64,000 bases of DNA, from positions 22,023 to 86,022 of the forward strand of contig BQKZ01001402.1 of the NCBI GenBank assembly GCA_036244855.1, written 5' to 3'. Shown here piece by piece: positions 1 to 12,720 of the stretch. The notes beneath the pieces are model-generated. The model made no database searches. It was not told the DNA's origin and saw only the letters and a list, made by a program, of their open reading frames with translations. Positions within the stretch are counted from its first letter, which is position 1; each line of letters begins with the position of its first letter. The position numbers and the translations under genes were made by a program. This DNA is from Temnopleurus reevesii. Lineage: Eukaryota > Echinodermata > Echinoidea > Temnopleuroida > Temnopleuridae.

Positions 1-235
1 ACACGCCAATGTGTCAAACTATTCGGAAATTGCGAAAATATCTGTACACTAAAATATTGGCTTATACAGTATTTGAGGCTAAAAAGATATGTGGAGTTGG
101 ACTTAAAACCAACTCCCCTGAACAATACAGACGTTCAGATTTTTTCAGTTCCAAGGATATTTGATTTTTATTGTAAGTGAGCAGTTCTCATAAAGCCAAA
201 GATGACATGAATGAAGACTAGCTTGCATAATATAA
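1..235. other. Left edge: end of an inverted-repeat element, otherwise unremarkable
   Basis: Bases about 28-75 (CGAAAATAT ... CTAAAATATTGGCTTATACAG) resemble the right end of the MITE at 21419-21631. The rest is AT-rich without recognised content. Confidence 0.45.
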
Positions 236-505
236 ACAAAATAATAGTGATAATACACAACATTTATATGTAACACTTAATACGAAGTGTTTCTGAGCGC
301 TCTGTCCATTATTACACGGCTATAGCATGGACACCATTCAGCGCTCACTGCATTCAAGGAACCTCTCCCTACCGGTACCCATTCACCTCACCTGGGTTGA
401 GTGCAGCACAATTTCAATAAATCTCTTGCTGAAGGGAATTAACATCATGAGTAGGATTCAAAACTACGACCCTCAAGTTGAAAAGCGAGTGGAACCAATG
501 GAGAC
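236..505 (-). mobile_element. tRNA-derived SINE copy
   Basis: Contains ATTTATATG..., CATTCAAGGAACCTCTCCCTACCGGTACCCATTCACCTCACCTGGGTTGAGTGCAGCAC in pieces shared with other copies, then AGGATTCAAAACTACGACCCTCAAGTTGAAAAGCGAG, which in reverse resembles a tRNA B box and D-stem. The tRNA-like head is at the right, so it reads on the minus strand. It is followed by three copies of ACATAAAATTG (about 507-537). Confidence 0.8.
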
Positions 506-689
506 TGACATAAAATTGACATAAAATTGACATAAAATAAGGTTTTTATTTCTTCATTCTGAGTTAGTTATGTGCTGTAGTGAATGAAGGTGGTAACTTT
601 ACATGAACTGAAGAGATAATTGTCAATTGCATTCATGTCTTTTCTCTCTCTTATAGTGACACCAACATAATTTTATCAGTCGTCCCTAA

Positions 690-955
690 GTACACTATTA
701 TAATGAATCACCCTGGCTTTAACAAAGTAGCCGTAAGCAGTATACAGCCACAAGTAGCGCACTGCATTTCAAGGAAAGAATTCCTGTCAGGTATCCATTT
801 GCTTCCCCTGAGTCAAGTGGAGCACAATGTGGATAAATTTCTTGCTGTAGGAAACTAACATCTTTAATGGGATATGAAACTACATGTACAACCCTCTGGT
901 TGGCAAGAGTCAGAACCACTACACAACAACGCTTTCACAATATCCATGAATCATA
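690..955 (-). mobile_element. tRNA-derived SINE copy, diverged
   Basis: Shares CACCCTGGCTTTAAC, GCATTTCAAGGAA, GAGCACAATGTGGATAAATTTCTTGC and a tRNA-like end (GGGATATGAAACTAC, CAACCCTCTGGTTGGCAAGAG, ACCACTACAC). The orientation matches the copy at 236-505. Confidence 0.75.
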
Positions 956-1049
956 AAATCTGTGATTAATGGAAGAAATACAAAATTCAAGTGGGATTGA
1001 TCTGAGCTCTCTCCATATTCTTTGATGGACATGATTTATTAGCATAAAT

Positions 1050-4010
1050 TAAATATATGAATAAGGAGGGCCTCTCACAAATCTCCTGGATTGTTCCCCA
1101 ATGTGAATAATATTTTCTTTGTGATTATTATGAATTGAGGAGCAAGTTATACGGGATGCAAGGGTAGCGTTGATTAACATAAATTGACCATTGTTTATAT
1201 CAGGGGCTTGATTGTAAGGAATACCCTGGATGGTAATTACAATATACAGCAGGATGGATAGAGTGTATTAAATAAATTGCATCTATTATAATAATTATCA
1301 TTATTATTTCATCTTGAATATTAGAATTTTAAGGAGGAAAACAAGTGTTCGGGAAGCAACAGATTGGCATAAATCGATTATTGTGGTTTTTGCTGAGCCT
1401 TCTCATTTGTGATTTCAATGTCTGTGGTGAATATAATATTTCATCTTGAATTATATGATTTTAAGGAAGAAGTGGGCTGACGGGAAGCAAGCGATTAGCA
1501 TAAATCGACCATTGTGGTTTTCGTGAATCTTCTCATTTGTGATTACAATGTCCCTGGGGAAAATGATATGATATCTTTGAATATATATAATTTTAAGGAA
1601 AGTGGACTATCGGGATGCAAACGATTAGCATAAATCGACCATTGTGGTTTTTGTGAATCTTCTAATTTGTAATTTCAATGTCCCTGGGAAAATTATATTT
1701 TTGTCTTCAATATTATGATTTAAGCGGGAAGTTGGTGGTAGGGATGCAAGAGAAGTATTGATTAGCAATGCTACGAATATCAGGCGCAGGGGCTACATGA
1801 ATATCCTAAATTGTAATGTCCCCTAAAAAATATATCATTTTTTTCTTGATAATCATAAATTTGAGGAGGAACTGGTTAGGGGTGCAATGACATTTATTCA
1901 GGTAAATTCACCATTGTTCATATCAGGGGCTTAATTCTTCTGAAATTCCTCAAAAGTAATTACAATATCCACAGGGAAAATATTTGTTCTTCATGAGTAT
2001 TATAATTTCATCTTGAATAATATAATTTTATTAAAGGAAGAAGTGGGCTGACGGGAAGCAAGCGATTAGCATAAATCGACCATTGCGGTTTTTCATGAAT
2101 CTTCTCATTTGTAATTTCGATGTCCCTGGAAAAATTATATTTTTGTCTTCAATATTATGATTTAAGCGGGAAGTTGGTGGTAGGGATGCAAGAGAAGTAT
2201 TCATGAGCAGCGCTATGAATATCAGGCGCAGGGGCTACATGTACTTTCTTATGAATATCCTAAATTGTAATCTCCCCTCAAAAATATATAATTTTTTCTT
2301 GTTAATCATAAATTTGAGGAGGAAATGGGTAGGGGTGCAATGACATTTATTCAGGCAAATTCAAAAGTAATTACAATATCCACAGGGAAAATAATATTTC
2401 TTCTTGAATATTATAATTTCTACTTGAATGTTATAATATCAAAAAGGAAATTAGTGTTTGGGAAGCAAGAGATTAGCATAAATTGACCATTGTGGTTTTG
2501 TGAATCTTCTCATTTGTAATTTCAATGTCCCTGGGGAAAATGATACTTTGTCTTCAATATTATGATTTAAGTGGGAAGTTGGTGGCAGGAATGCAAATAT
2601 GGTATTGATTACAAGTTATATGAATATCGGGCGCAAGGGCTACATGTACTTTCTTATGAATCTCCTATGTCCCCCCAAAAATATAATTTTTTTCTTGATT
2701 ATGATAAATTTCAGGAGGAAGTGGGTCGGGGTGCAATGACATGAATTTACCTTTGTAAATATCAGGAGCTTATCTCCTCAATGGTGATTACAATGTCTCC
2801 TGGGGGAAATAATATTTCATCTTGATTATAATTTTGAGTAGGAAGTGGATGGCAGGGATCGATGCGAGAGATTAGCATATAAATTGACTATTAATTGTGA
2901 ATATTAAGGACCTACGTGTGTAGTTTTTATGCATCTCCCATTTTTAACGACTTGCATATGTCCCTGGGAAAAATAATATTTCATCTTGAATATTATAATA
3001 TTGGAGGGGAAGTGGGTGTTTGGGAAGCAGGAGATTAGCATAATTTGACTATTGTGAAGTTTTCATGCATCTCCCTACATGTTTATGTCCTTGAGAAAAA
3101 TACTATTTTGTCTTGATAATGTGTGAAAGTAAAGCCCCTGTCACATAGGACCCCGGAAGCAACACGATTCACACCGACTCTTTGTTAATTCACAGTTAAA
3201 TGCCTCAGAACAACGAGTCGGAGTGAATCGTGTTGCTTGCGAGGTCCTATGTGACTGGGGCTTTAGTGAAGTGGGGTGGAAACGCAAGTGAAACATGAAT
3301 GAACCTGTTGAAAGAAATTTCAGTGACACCAGAGGCCAAGTTACTTTATTGCTTAAATTTGTCAGTACTTTGTCCGTGGGGATAATTTTGTGGATTTCTT
3401 TTTTTTTGGGGGGGGGGAAGCTAGGGTGCAAGAGAGGCATTGATCAATTTAGATTAAACATTTTCCATAAATTACCTATCACTTCATTACCAGAGGATCA
3501 TACTATTTGTCTAGAATATTCTAAAGAAAATGAGGTATACACATAAGTATAGCATTGATTTGCATAATATCAAGGGTCTAAGTCAGCAATTTTCTCAATC
3601 GTAATTATGTCCCCAGGGATGATTATGCTTTGTCCTGATTATCGTAATAAATGGGGGCTGGGGGGATGTAAGAGTGCAGTGCCTAGGGATAATAATATTT
3701 TGTCTTGTGGGAGGAGAGGGGATTGGGAAGGGGAGGGGTGGGGTGGAGGAATGTACATGTACTGTAAGAGTATCATTGGTTAGCATGATCAAGGGTCTAA
3801 TTCATATGAATCTTGAAATCGTAATTATATCCACAGGAATAATGATATTTTATCTTGAATATGACAAAAATGCCGGGGGGGGGGGGGTGAGAAGATGCCA
3901 TTGATTAGCATAATCAATGGGGAATCTTCTCAATCGTAATTATATCCCCAGGGATAATGATATTTTGTCTTGATTATCATGATTGAAGGAGGAGTGCAAG
4001 ATGGAGAGAA
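1050..4010. repeat. Long array of degenerate repeats, roughly 150-320-bp units
   Basis: Many units share AGATTAGCATAAAT(C/T)GACCATTGTGG, TGAATCTTCTCATTTGTAATT, CAATGTCCCTGGG(G/A)AAAAT, ATATTTCATCTTGAATATTAT and a GGAGGAAGTGGG-type segment. Good copies begin near 1360, 1490, 1620, 2050, 2465, 2870 and 3030, with weaker ones to about 4010. Two higher-order pairs (1720-1880 and 2165-2310) share GGTGGTAGGGATGCAAGAG. It is interrupted by a palindromic element at 3130-3265. Confidence 0.8.
3130..3265. mobile_element. Palindromic MITE (AAAGCCCC family), copy 1
   Basis: The left arm AAAGCCCCTGTCACATAGGA and right arm TCCTATGTGACTGGGGCTTT are inverted, with GGAAGCAACACGATTC and GAATCGTGTTGCTTGC nested inside. 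It is about 135 bp with a short unpaired centre. A second copy is at 42183-42317. Confidence 0.92.
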
Positions 4011-6850
4011 AAAATGTGATCAAGTCATAACCCCATTCAGACACACAAAAATAAAAACTTGCATAAGTCGAAATATTTTGTGTGAGGCGAAATTTAAAAT
4101 GATCTTGACAGGCAAAGTATTGAACAAAATTAACAAAAAGCTCTCATTCAACAGTTCACAATGACTCTGATGAAAAAGAAGTCCATATCATTGACTGTTT
4201 TGTATTGTATTTACGCCAGGCTAAAATATTTTTTATTAACCCATTTATTACTGGAGTTTTTAATTTCCATAGACTTTGTACAGGTACTCCCCGATTCCAG
4301 TAGTCAATTGGTTACATTGATTTTTTTTTTAAATCTCAAATAGAGTAAATGCATCCCATGAGTTAATGTCATTTTTGATAAGAGGAAGGGGGCACATGTG
4401 ATAAGAACACATACAGATATAATGATAACACTATGACTATTTACATGGCAAGCAAAGGAGATAAAACAGAATTTGATATGAAAGCAAAGTCATCCCAGTA
4501 AACTAGATTTAATTTATTCTGTGTACACATATCCACTCGTCTGTACGAGACCAAATGAACGAGCCAATTGTTAATGAATGGCAAGGAAACGAAGACATAA
4601 ATGAATCAATGGATTCATGAATGAAGAACTAGCTAGGGGCAGGTTTCATTAAACCCATTGTTGTGAAATCCCATTGAAGTGCAATTTGCATTTAAATGGG
4701 ATGACATTGGAATTATCATTGTATGGTTTCGTACAGCAGCCCCCTCTTCCAAAGAGTCTGACAGAGACTAATTTATGATGTAAAGTGAAAAAGGCGTCTG
4801 AAGTATGATGAAACAAGGTTCTGGACCTGCAAACTGCTAGAGGTCCTCAGTTGATACTTCATGATTTTGTCTTCATAGAAGTCTCCCCTAATTTATAGTT
4901 GTGGTAATATAAGTTAAGGGAGCTTAACAGCATAGTCTGTGACTACAGACTCTGCATTTTGCATTGTGTAGATTGAGGCTCGTAAGCCAATGGTCTGTAC
5001 CCTCAGGCTAGGGCATAATTTCAAACTAAAATTCAGCTCAATCGTAAAACATGTATGAATGGTCAATCAGATGCACAATATTATTTTATACAGTGAATAA
5101 TAATTGTAATAAAAATAATAATAATACAAAAAAATTATATAGAAATTAATTCCAACAAGGTTCAAAGAGCTGTACAACATAGACATAACATATACATTTT
5201 TATGAACATTGTTTCTTTATTGAGTTTCGGTATAAACTTGACCATCATCTGAACTTCGGGTTAGAAGCCATTGTTATTAGTAATTTAATGAACACAACAG
5301 AAATCTATGATTTAAGTGTTGTCCCTTACTGGTGATTAATCTGCAATTTGTTTATTACATTACATTTATTACAATAAAATTTGTATATATATTGGTATGA
5401 AAAAGTGCAATCTGACAGATATAGAGAGCAATTTTCTGTCCTTTGGGTACTCTCTTGCCCTAAAATATTGACCCCCAAATTAGATCATTTAGCTTATGAG
5501 GTTTTCACAATGGGAAAGTTGCCAAAAATTAATAACCAACCAACCAACTCTGTATTTATAATACAAATTTATATTTAGGCAGGCCAAACTATGCACGTCC
5601 AACAAATAACAAATACATGCAATACATATTCATTATTCATTTATTTATTATTCATCTAATAATTCATCATCATGCATTTTTACAAGAAACTGGAGAATAA
5701 TAATTCTCAACTTACATGTAACAATCACACTAAATAGACATGGTTGTAGCTAAAAGAAAGAAAGGCCTTAAATGATATGACCTTTGCTTACAAGCACTTG
5801 AAGGGACTGCCAAGGTTTGGGAAATGATTGCCTAAATTGATTTTAAACCTAATTATTGTACAAATCATGCTTACCTCCAAAACACAGTAATTTATTTAAA
5901 AAGGAGGTTTGTAGATTAGGAAAGTTACAATTTATTCTTGGCACTTGAATAAGAAATTTGTAATGCAATTAACATAAACTATTTCTTGATACTGTATCCA
6001 TGTTTGCTCTTATAAATATTCAAAAACATTTTGCTCTAATACAAGACCTACACACTATGCAATATCACTCTGCATTCTATTTATGCCCATATTTGGGACT
6101 ACAGATGTATTCACAGTCCCATGTGGAAAAGAACTTAAATGTCTAGTTCCTTTCATAAATTCTCAAATCAGACATGCAGGAAATTTATGCCATGTCGGTC
6201 AGGAACTGGTGCGTTTGTTTACGATCAGTCCAAACGGACATGCTCGCATCAGGAAATAGCTGCCTTTACAATTTCCTTTGAATATACCGGATCCTACAGG
6301 ATTTTTTTTTTCATCAGTTGCTCAATAGGGCAACCAACTTTTCAAATCACTTTCCCAAACAAAAGTTTGTCTTGACCAAAATTGATGGCCAATGCCAATT
6401 TGCGCGTGTAGAGGAAAACTGGTATACAACTGTTACTTGCTCTATTGGGCAATGACAATTTTATGTACTTGCCCAACAACTTAATTTTGTTGCCCCGAGC
6501 ATGAGGGCAAGTGGGTTTGTCGCACCCTGATATATAGATCAGTTTCGGGACAGATTGCTTCAGATATCCAACTAATTTATGAGATGCAGTAAAAATATTA
6601 CCATAATGCAGTTCTTCAATGTAGCAAATAAGAGCATGTTCATAGTTTGCTTGAATGAAATTGACCCAGAAATACTAGGTTAATTATGGCGAAACAAAAA
6701 TGATGACATGCGTCGCTCTACAGCGCATTGTCGCACATGTAAAATGAATGAGAATTTTCACTCTCCACACAATACCACAAGAAGCTCCACTCCTTTTTGT
6801 AGAGTCCATCGTCTTACATATGATACAAATTTACAAAAGACATATATTCA
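4010..6850. other. AT-rich DNA without a gene
   Basis: No convincing exon. Near 4235-4310 is a fragment with ACTGGAGTTTTTAATTTCCATAGAC and CCAGTAGTCAATTGGTTA, related to sequences at 20985-21130 and 22150-22232. Long poly-T or A runs and TA-rich parts occur, and nothing else is recognised. Confidence 0.6.
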
Positions 6851-8110
6851 GATCCATATATTTTATTTTAACCAATCTTTTAAAGATAATAGTATTAACA
6901 GACATACATACAAAATAAACAAATTGAAAAAGGGGGAGTGTGAGTTAAACCACATACCAGGAAGATAAAATGTCTAAAGCTCACCTTACCACACTAAAAG
7001 TTTCAGTATAAGTTTTAGTTTTGAGAGCATAAAACTTTTACTTTCAGTGTCATATTTATAGTTCAGTCTACTTTTATTCAGCAATAAAAGTTATTATTAT
7101 GACATCCAAGTGACATAATACAAACTTACAAAGTTCAGAGGCCCTTAATACAAAAGAGATACAATTAATTTTTACAATCAGTCGTACATGATTTTGTGAT
7201 TCATATCAATTGTTTGATCGATTTGAAAGCTTTATGTTACCGGGCCATCAGATTGAGATATTTATTTTAACCAATCATTTAACTCTTTTGCTGCGCGTGA
7301 TAAGATACTATTTTGCACGGCAAGCCGCTGCCATCGGCTTGCTGACGTCACTGTAAACAAATAAGAATATATGGAAATCCACCAATGAAGCTTGCATATA
7401 ATATACCATCGCTATTCTGCATGACCTCTGACCTTCTTTCGCGCCGGTGAGAGCCACTGTGGCTCTCCCTCTGAACAAAAAGTAAAAACTGACAATGCTT
7501 TCCCTACATATTCCATATTTTCTCCAATTTCCTGCATTTATTCCATACAGATATAGTGAAATTCGGAAACAGAAATTTTGTAGTAAAAGAGTTAAATACA
7601 TTAGTAACTTGAACAAAACAAACAAATTGAAAAAAGAGAAAACACACTGTGTGAATAAGACCTTAGACCAGGAAGATGAAATGTCTAAAGCTCACCTTAC
7701 GAATAAAAGTTTCAGTATGTTAAGTCTTGTTTTGAGCGCATCAAACTTTCACTTTCAGTGGCCATATATATTGGTATACATCAGATCAATAGTTCAAAAG
7801 TTTATATTTATTCAGCAATATGAGACATAATACAACCTAGAAAAATTCAGATATTCAGTGATTCAGATTCAGATATTTTATTACAACCAATTATTTAAAA
7901 GCAATATTAACAGACATACATACCAACAAACAAATTGGAAAAAGGGGAAAAGGGGGAAAATTAACACACCTTTAAACCAGGAAAATAAAATGTCAAAGGC
8001 TCACCGAACCAATAAAAGTTGTAGTATGTAAATTTAAGTTTTGAGAGCATAAATGTTCACTTTCAGTGGCATATATATTGGTTTACAAGAGTTCAATAGT
8101 TTTGGTTTAC
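6850..8110. repeat. Three tandem copies of a roughly 280-bp repeat, middle one interrupted
   Basis: Units share ATATTTTATTTTAACCAATC, ACAAATTGAAAAAG, CCAGGAAGATAAAATGTCTAAAGCTCACC, AAAAGTTTCAGTATGT and TTTCACTTTCAGTGGCATAT. Copies run at 6850-7130, 7245-7840 (split by the element at 7279-7597) and 7860-8110. Confidence 0.82.
7279..7597. mobile_element. MITE-like insertion inside the middle repeat copy
   Basis: The ends TTAACTCTTTTGCTGC and GTAGTAAAAGAGTTAA form terminal inverted repeats, and the flanking repeat unit resumes on both sides. The interior is GC-richer than its surroundings and contains the palindrome TGACGTCA at 7343-7350. Confidence 0.75.
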
Positions 8111-9150
8111 AATTACTTACTTTCAACATGGATTACATAACAATGCTGTACTAGACCCATGTCTCAAGTGGTGAAGCCTAATGGAATAATGCAATAGGCC
8201 GGTATTAATATAGTTAAATTCATACAGGGAATAATATTACTTTTCACATTTGATTAGCAGTTGTAGACAACTAGGAAACATTCTAAACATTTAAGTGTGC
8301 AGTTCTATGTGAAAAAGTCACTAAACAAAATATTTTTTGTGTACCAATCCTGCCAAAATGCATAGCAAATTGTGATGCAATACCAGGAAAATTATCCCCT
8401 GTTTATGCCAGCGCTTGTTTCTTGCCAACTACCGAAGGATTACGTGTTATTCCGTAGCCAGGTGAGTTAAAATTTAAGTACAATACTTGGAATCCAGTTT
8501 GCATATATTACTTGTCACTATGTCAGGCAAGCGATGGTAAAGCTTTATGGTTGTCAAGAACAACTTTTGTGTGCAAAGAAGGTATAAGATTGGTATCTAT
8601 TAGTAAACCCGCCTGTTCAGTATCACACAGGTTTATAATCCCATGTCAAATTCAGTTTTAAAAAATGTACCATCGTGATCATCTCTAAATTTTCATCTGT
8701 TTTGTAATCATCAGATCATTTTATGAGCCAGGTTATAATTAGAACCTTGTTTCTGGATTTTATTTTGCGATATTGTTAGGCTTGTCGAAATGAAAATGTG
8801 GATAAACTGTCATGACTTGTGACTTCTTTTTTTGACACAATTGATCAACATTGTAACAAAATACTCTGCTTTTGTGTCTTTGATCTTTTTACAGTTTCCA
8901 TGGCGATGATCAGTCTTTGTAGTTCTCACATGAGCCATTAATTTTCTTTACCGAAATGGATATATTTCTGGATCGTAAACCACATAGGATTTAATATGCC
9001 ATCCTTCATTTCATTTTACTACAGACATATTATTCGAAAAATTTTGTCACAAAATTACCGGAACTAGAATAAAATGTTTGTTTGACAAATTTTCTTGCAT
9101 GAAAATTTTTGTCATAGTGAATATCAGTTTGCAGTGTATCACAAGCATGC
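8110..9150. other. Non-coding stretch, nothing recognised
   Basis: AT-rich, with no tandem structure, SINE or open frame of interest. Confidence 0.6.
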
Positions 9151-9408
9151 ATTGTGAGCAGAAGGGACTAAGAAATTGGACAAAGTAAATGTTTGAATTC
9201 AAGTCTTTGCATTACTGTTCATGAACACAAGGAAAAGTAGCCTCCCTGTTATTCACTGTGTCAGTGTGACATCTGTTTGATATGTTATACAGAATAGGAG
9301 GGAAGGAAATTTCTGTGGAGTACAGCTAGCTTCAAGGAATGCTTTCGAATGGAAGTTGTTTACTTTGTCTACAAGCATTTGTCCCTTCTGCTACCAGTGA
9401 TGCATATT
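9150..9408. mobile_element. Inverted-repeat element (GCAGAAGGGAC family), copy 1
   Basis: The left end ATGCATTGTGAGCAGAAGGG with GGACAAAGTAAATG is inverted at the right end as TTTACTTTGTCTACAAGC with CCCTTCTGCTACCAGTGATG. It is about 255 bp. Related ends occur at 25053-25313 and 38660-38705. Confidence 0.72.
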
Positions 9409-9888
9409 ATGCACTGTGACCAAACGTTGCAATACAGCGTATAGAAGCAAAATTGGTTCGTTTCAATTAACGTTTCCCATGGGTGTAATTACTTTGACTG
9501 AGTGAAAGATCTATACGCTGACTTACAAGACGATGCTGCCAGAGTATCCCCTTCACTACAGGCTGACCTATTTGAACGAATAATTGTAAAATCAATTCTG
9601 GCTGTCGCAAGTGATATCGATATTCAATTAACCGTAGAAGCAGACCCTTTGGGATAGCAATTCAGTTCTGCATAGAGCGGTGCAGGCAAAGTAATGAGTT
9701 TTATTTTCGTCGCGCTGACAAAAACAGATTTGTTATGTTGGAGGTGTTTGCGTTTTGATGCTTAGTGTTGTGTAGGTTCTGCGAGATGTAGGGTCTAATT
9801 ATTTGTGACGCTACTTAAAGTGCCAGGAATTGTTAAGTCATGTAGAGGTGTTTGGTACCCTTTTCACATTTCTGGCGTGAGACTCTAA
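9409..9888. other. Non-coding stretch, nothing recognised
   Basis: No repeat copy or exon signal noted. Confidence 0.55.
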
Positions 9889-10065
9889 GGGGGTGTTGTT
9901 CAAAATCAACTGCAAATCAACTGCAACTTTGCAAATTGTAACGCGCATTGTCATTCACGCACGGTATGCTCATTTAACGAGACGCGCATGAAACAATGAT
10001 TTTGATTGGCGCGTTCCGATCAACTGCAACTTGCGATCAATTGCAACATTTGAGCAACACCCCCT
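9889..10065. mobile_element. GGGGGTGTTG-family MITE, copy 1
   Basis: The ends GGGGGTGTTGTTCAAAATCA and TTGAGCAACACCCCC are inverted repeats, with further arms CAACTGCAACTTTGCAA and TTGCGATCAATTGCAAC. It is flanked by TAA on both sides (a putative 3-bp target duplication). Typical of the seven family members in the window. Confidence 0.9.
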
Positions 10066-10129
10066 AAGAGTGATCCAAAAGAGGCTCACACAATAAAAGA
10101 AGAGTATCACTGTATTGTGGTGTGCAGTT

Positions 10130-10620
10130 GCGGGGCAGCAACTTCTTCACGTTCGCCCTCACAATTTACACCCCTTCATTTTCCTCATTTTACTCTCCTT
10201 CTTTCTCTCTCTATAAGTCTCTGGTTCCCTCTCTATAACTCTCTTCTTCCCTGTTCTTATGGTCTCCCCCTTTCCCTCTATACACCAACACTTCTTTACC
10301 TTCACCTTTTTCACATTTTCCTTATCTGTCTCTCTCATTCTATTTTTCCTTCCCTTGCTTCATCCCTTTTCCTCTATCTCTTTATTTTTTCATACCCCAC
10401 TTTCCATCCCGATTTTCCTGAATTTTCCCTCTCTCCCTCCCCCTCTCTTCAAATCTTTACCATCTTCCAGCTCTACACTTTCTTTCTCTCCATCCTCCTC
10501 TTCCTTCTTTCCCTCCCATCGCTTTCTTTCTCTCTCTTTCTCTCTGTCTGTCTCTCTCTCTCTCCATCTCCCTTTGCAGTCACTTTCTTCCCACCAGCTA
10601 ATCTATCACACATTCCATCT
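10130..10620. repeat. CT-rich low-complexity tract
   Basis: Almost entirely C and T with TCTCTC runs. Two overlapping open frames through it are Ser/Leu/Phe/Pro artefacts. Confidence 0.9.
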
Positions 10621-11395
10621 CATTCGCTATTACACATATGGTTCCCCAATATAATTTGTCGCCCCCATTCATGCCGAAGCATGCGAGCGAAACCGGGCAA
10701 CATCATTGACTTGTCAGATACGCGAGATCGCAAAAACCTCCGGGTGACGTCAATCTTTTAAATCAGAAAACCGTTCCAGATTTGGGGTTCATTTCGTCTT
10801 CTCAAAGATTTCTTTTCCGGCAAATTGATTGCAAATTAGACCTGGCAAAGCCTTCAGAATGCAGCAAGTCTTCCGGACTTTGATTGGAAGGTCCTCGTTT
10901 TCCTCTACGTTTCCAGATGAAATTCTGCAAATGAGCTTGGAATGAGAGCCATTCGTCTTGGCTAATTTGTTAACATATGGCGCTAATATTACTTCGAAAC
11001 CATAGCAGGTTTTAGGAAAAGCTTCTTGAATGTGCATTCAGTAACTTTTCCTTTTGCTAATTTATATTCCCTACCTGTAATTTGGTGTGGTGACCTGTGA
11101 ATTGAAATTCTTATCATATACATGACATTTTATTTATGTACTTTTAAATCGTATCATGAAAGGGTATCTGATTGTGAGGCCCAACATTTATGATTTACTA
11201 GTTTGAAATATACATTAAGTAAACTTCCCTAGAAATGCAAAAAGCCTTGCACTGAGTTAATTAAGTCTGTGCATAGATAGTAAAGAAACCGTTTATTTTG
11301 CCTTACGATCTTTAAGTAGAAATCTATATCATGTTAGATAAAGTTACTTGGGGTTAATTTTCTGCACCTAAGCAATCGACCACAATTTTTTTACA
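10620..11395. other. Unique non-coding DNA with one CRE-like palindrome
   Basis: Slightly GC-richer at 10640-10760, with TGACGTCA at 10745-10752. No exon is recognised. Confidence 0.5.
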
Positions 11396-12720
11396 TTTCA
11401 AACCAGATCTTCAATCACACCTAGGTAAAGTGCAGCACAATGTGGATGAATTTATTGCCAAAGAAAAGTTACACCCCGGATGATTGACATTTTAACCTAC
11501 AACCTTTTGGTTGGAAGACAAGCATATGAACCACTACAACACGTCACTTCCAATATAGCCAGACTCGCCTCACAATCTACAAGTACCTTTTGATGATCTT
11601 ATTTTCAATCGGCGGGTTTATACTAAAAGATGAAAATGTTATGCCTATCTCTAACATAAAGGTTATTCTTGATAACCCTTAAGCTTGCCTGAGTCTAGCC
11701 AACATAGCAACGAGTAATGTATGCAAATCGGATTTCAGGTATTGTAATCTTAATGTTATCGACTGGGATAAGGAATACCACGTAACTATGTTCGTTGGCA
11801 AGAAAGGCAAATAAATTTTATTATACTTGTACATTGTATTAGTAAACCTGCATATACTGTATACCCAAAGACATCTATCAAAAATAGGCTGGTGTCATCT
11901 TCTAACTTTCAAACTCAGAATAGATATTCTTTGAAATCATATTACCTGAAAATTATCAAGCGATCACCGTGATTGCTGCCCCAATTGCTTCAAGATATAA
12001 ATTGAGCCAAATTGACCACAATATAATTTCCAACTAAATCAGCAATCACACCTGGGTAAAGTGCAGCACATTCCTTAGGTGATCAATATTTTAACGTCAG
12101 ACTCTCTTGTTTCTTCAACTATAGCCAGCATGCCTCACAATCTACAAGTTCTTTTTGACCATTTTGTTTTCAATTACCCGAAGACATCTAGAACAACCAC
12201 ACCTGGGTAAAGTGTAACAAAATGTGGATAAATATCTTGCCGAAGAATTCTTATGACGTTGGTGATCAAGATTTTAACCTCTGGATCTCTGATTGGAAAG
12301 CTGGCACCACAATATTTCACAATATATCTTCTGACTTTCACATTCAGAATAGATCTTCTTGGAACTTGTATTATTGTACAAATTTAACCGAATTAACCAC
12401 AATATGGTGATTTACAACCAGATACCCAATCATACTAGGGTAAAGTGTAACATAATGTTGATGGATTTCTTGCTGAAGAAAAGTTTGCCTTGGATGATCA
12501 ACATCGGACTCTCCGGTTGAAAAGCAGGCACCACAATGTTTCCTCTTCAGCCGGACTCGCCTCACAATCTACATGTATCTTGTTTTCAATTACCCTGAAG
12601 ACATCAAGCAAAAACAGACAGGTGTTATTTTCCGACTTTCAAACCAAGAATAGATCTTCTCAGAAATCACAATACCTGAAAATCAAGCGATCACCGTGAT
12701 TGCCAGCCCCAATTGCTGGC
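11395..12720 (-). repeat. Cluster of diverged SINE-derived repeats
   Basis: CACACCTGGGTAAAGTGCAGCACAATGTGGAT-like segments, each a SINE body, occur near 11418, 12048, 12197 and 12430. They are followed by GCC(A/G)GACTCGCCTCACAATCTAC and a repeated CAAGCGATCACCGTGATTGC segment (11957 and 12683). Internal amplification of a SINE plus its flank is likely. Confidence 0.7.

Noticed and set aside
3141..3440. 99-codon minus-strand frame
   Set aside because: Lies largely over a palindromic MITE and a G-run.
10117..10761. 214-codon open frame, Ser/Leu/Phe/Pro-rich
   Set aside because: Runs through a CT-rich low-complexity tract with overlapping frames of equal quality.
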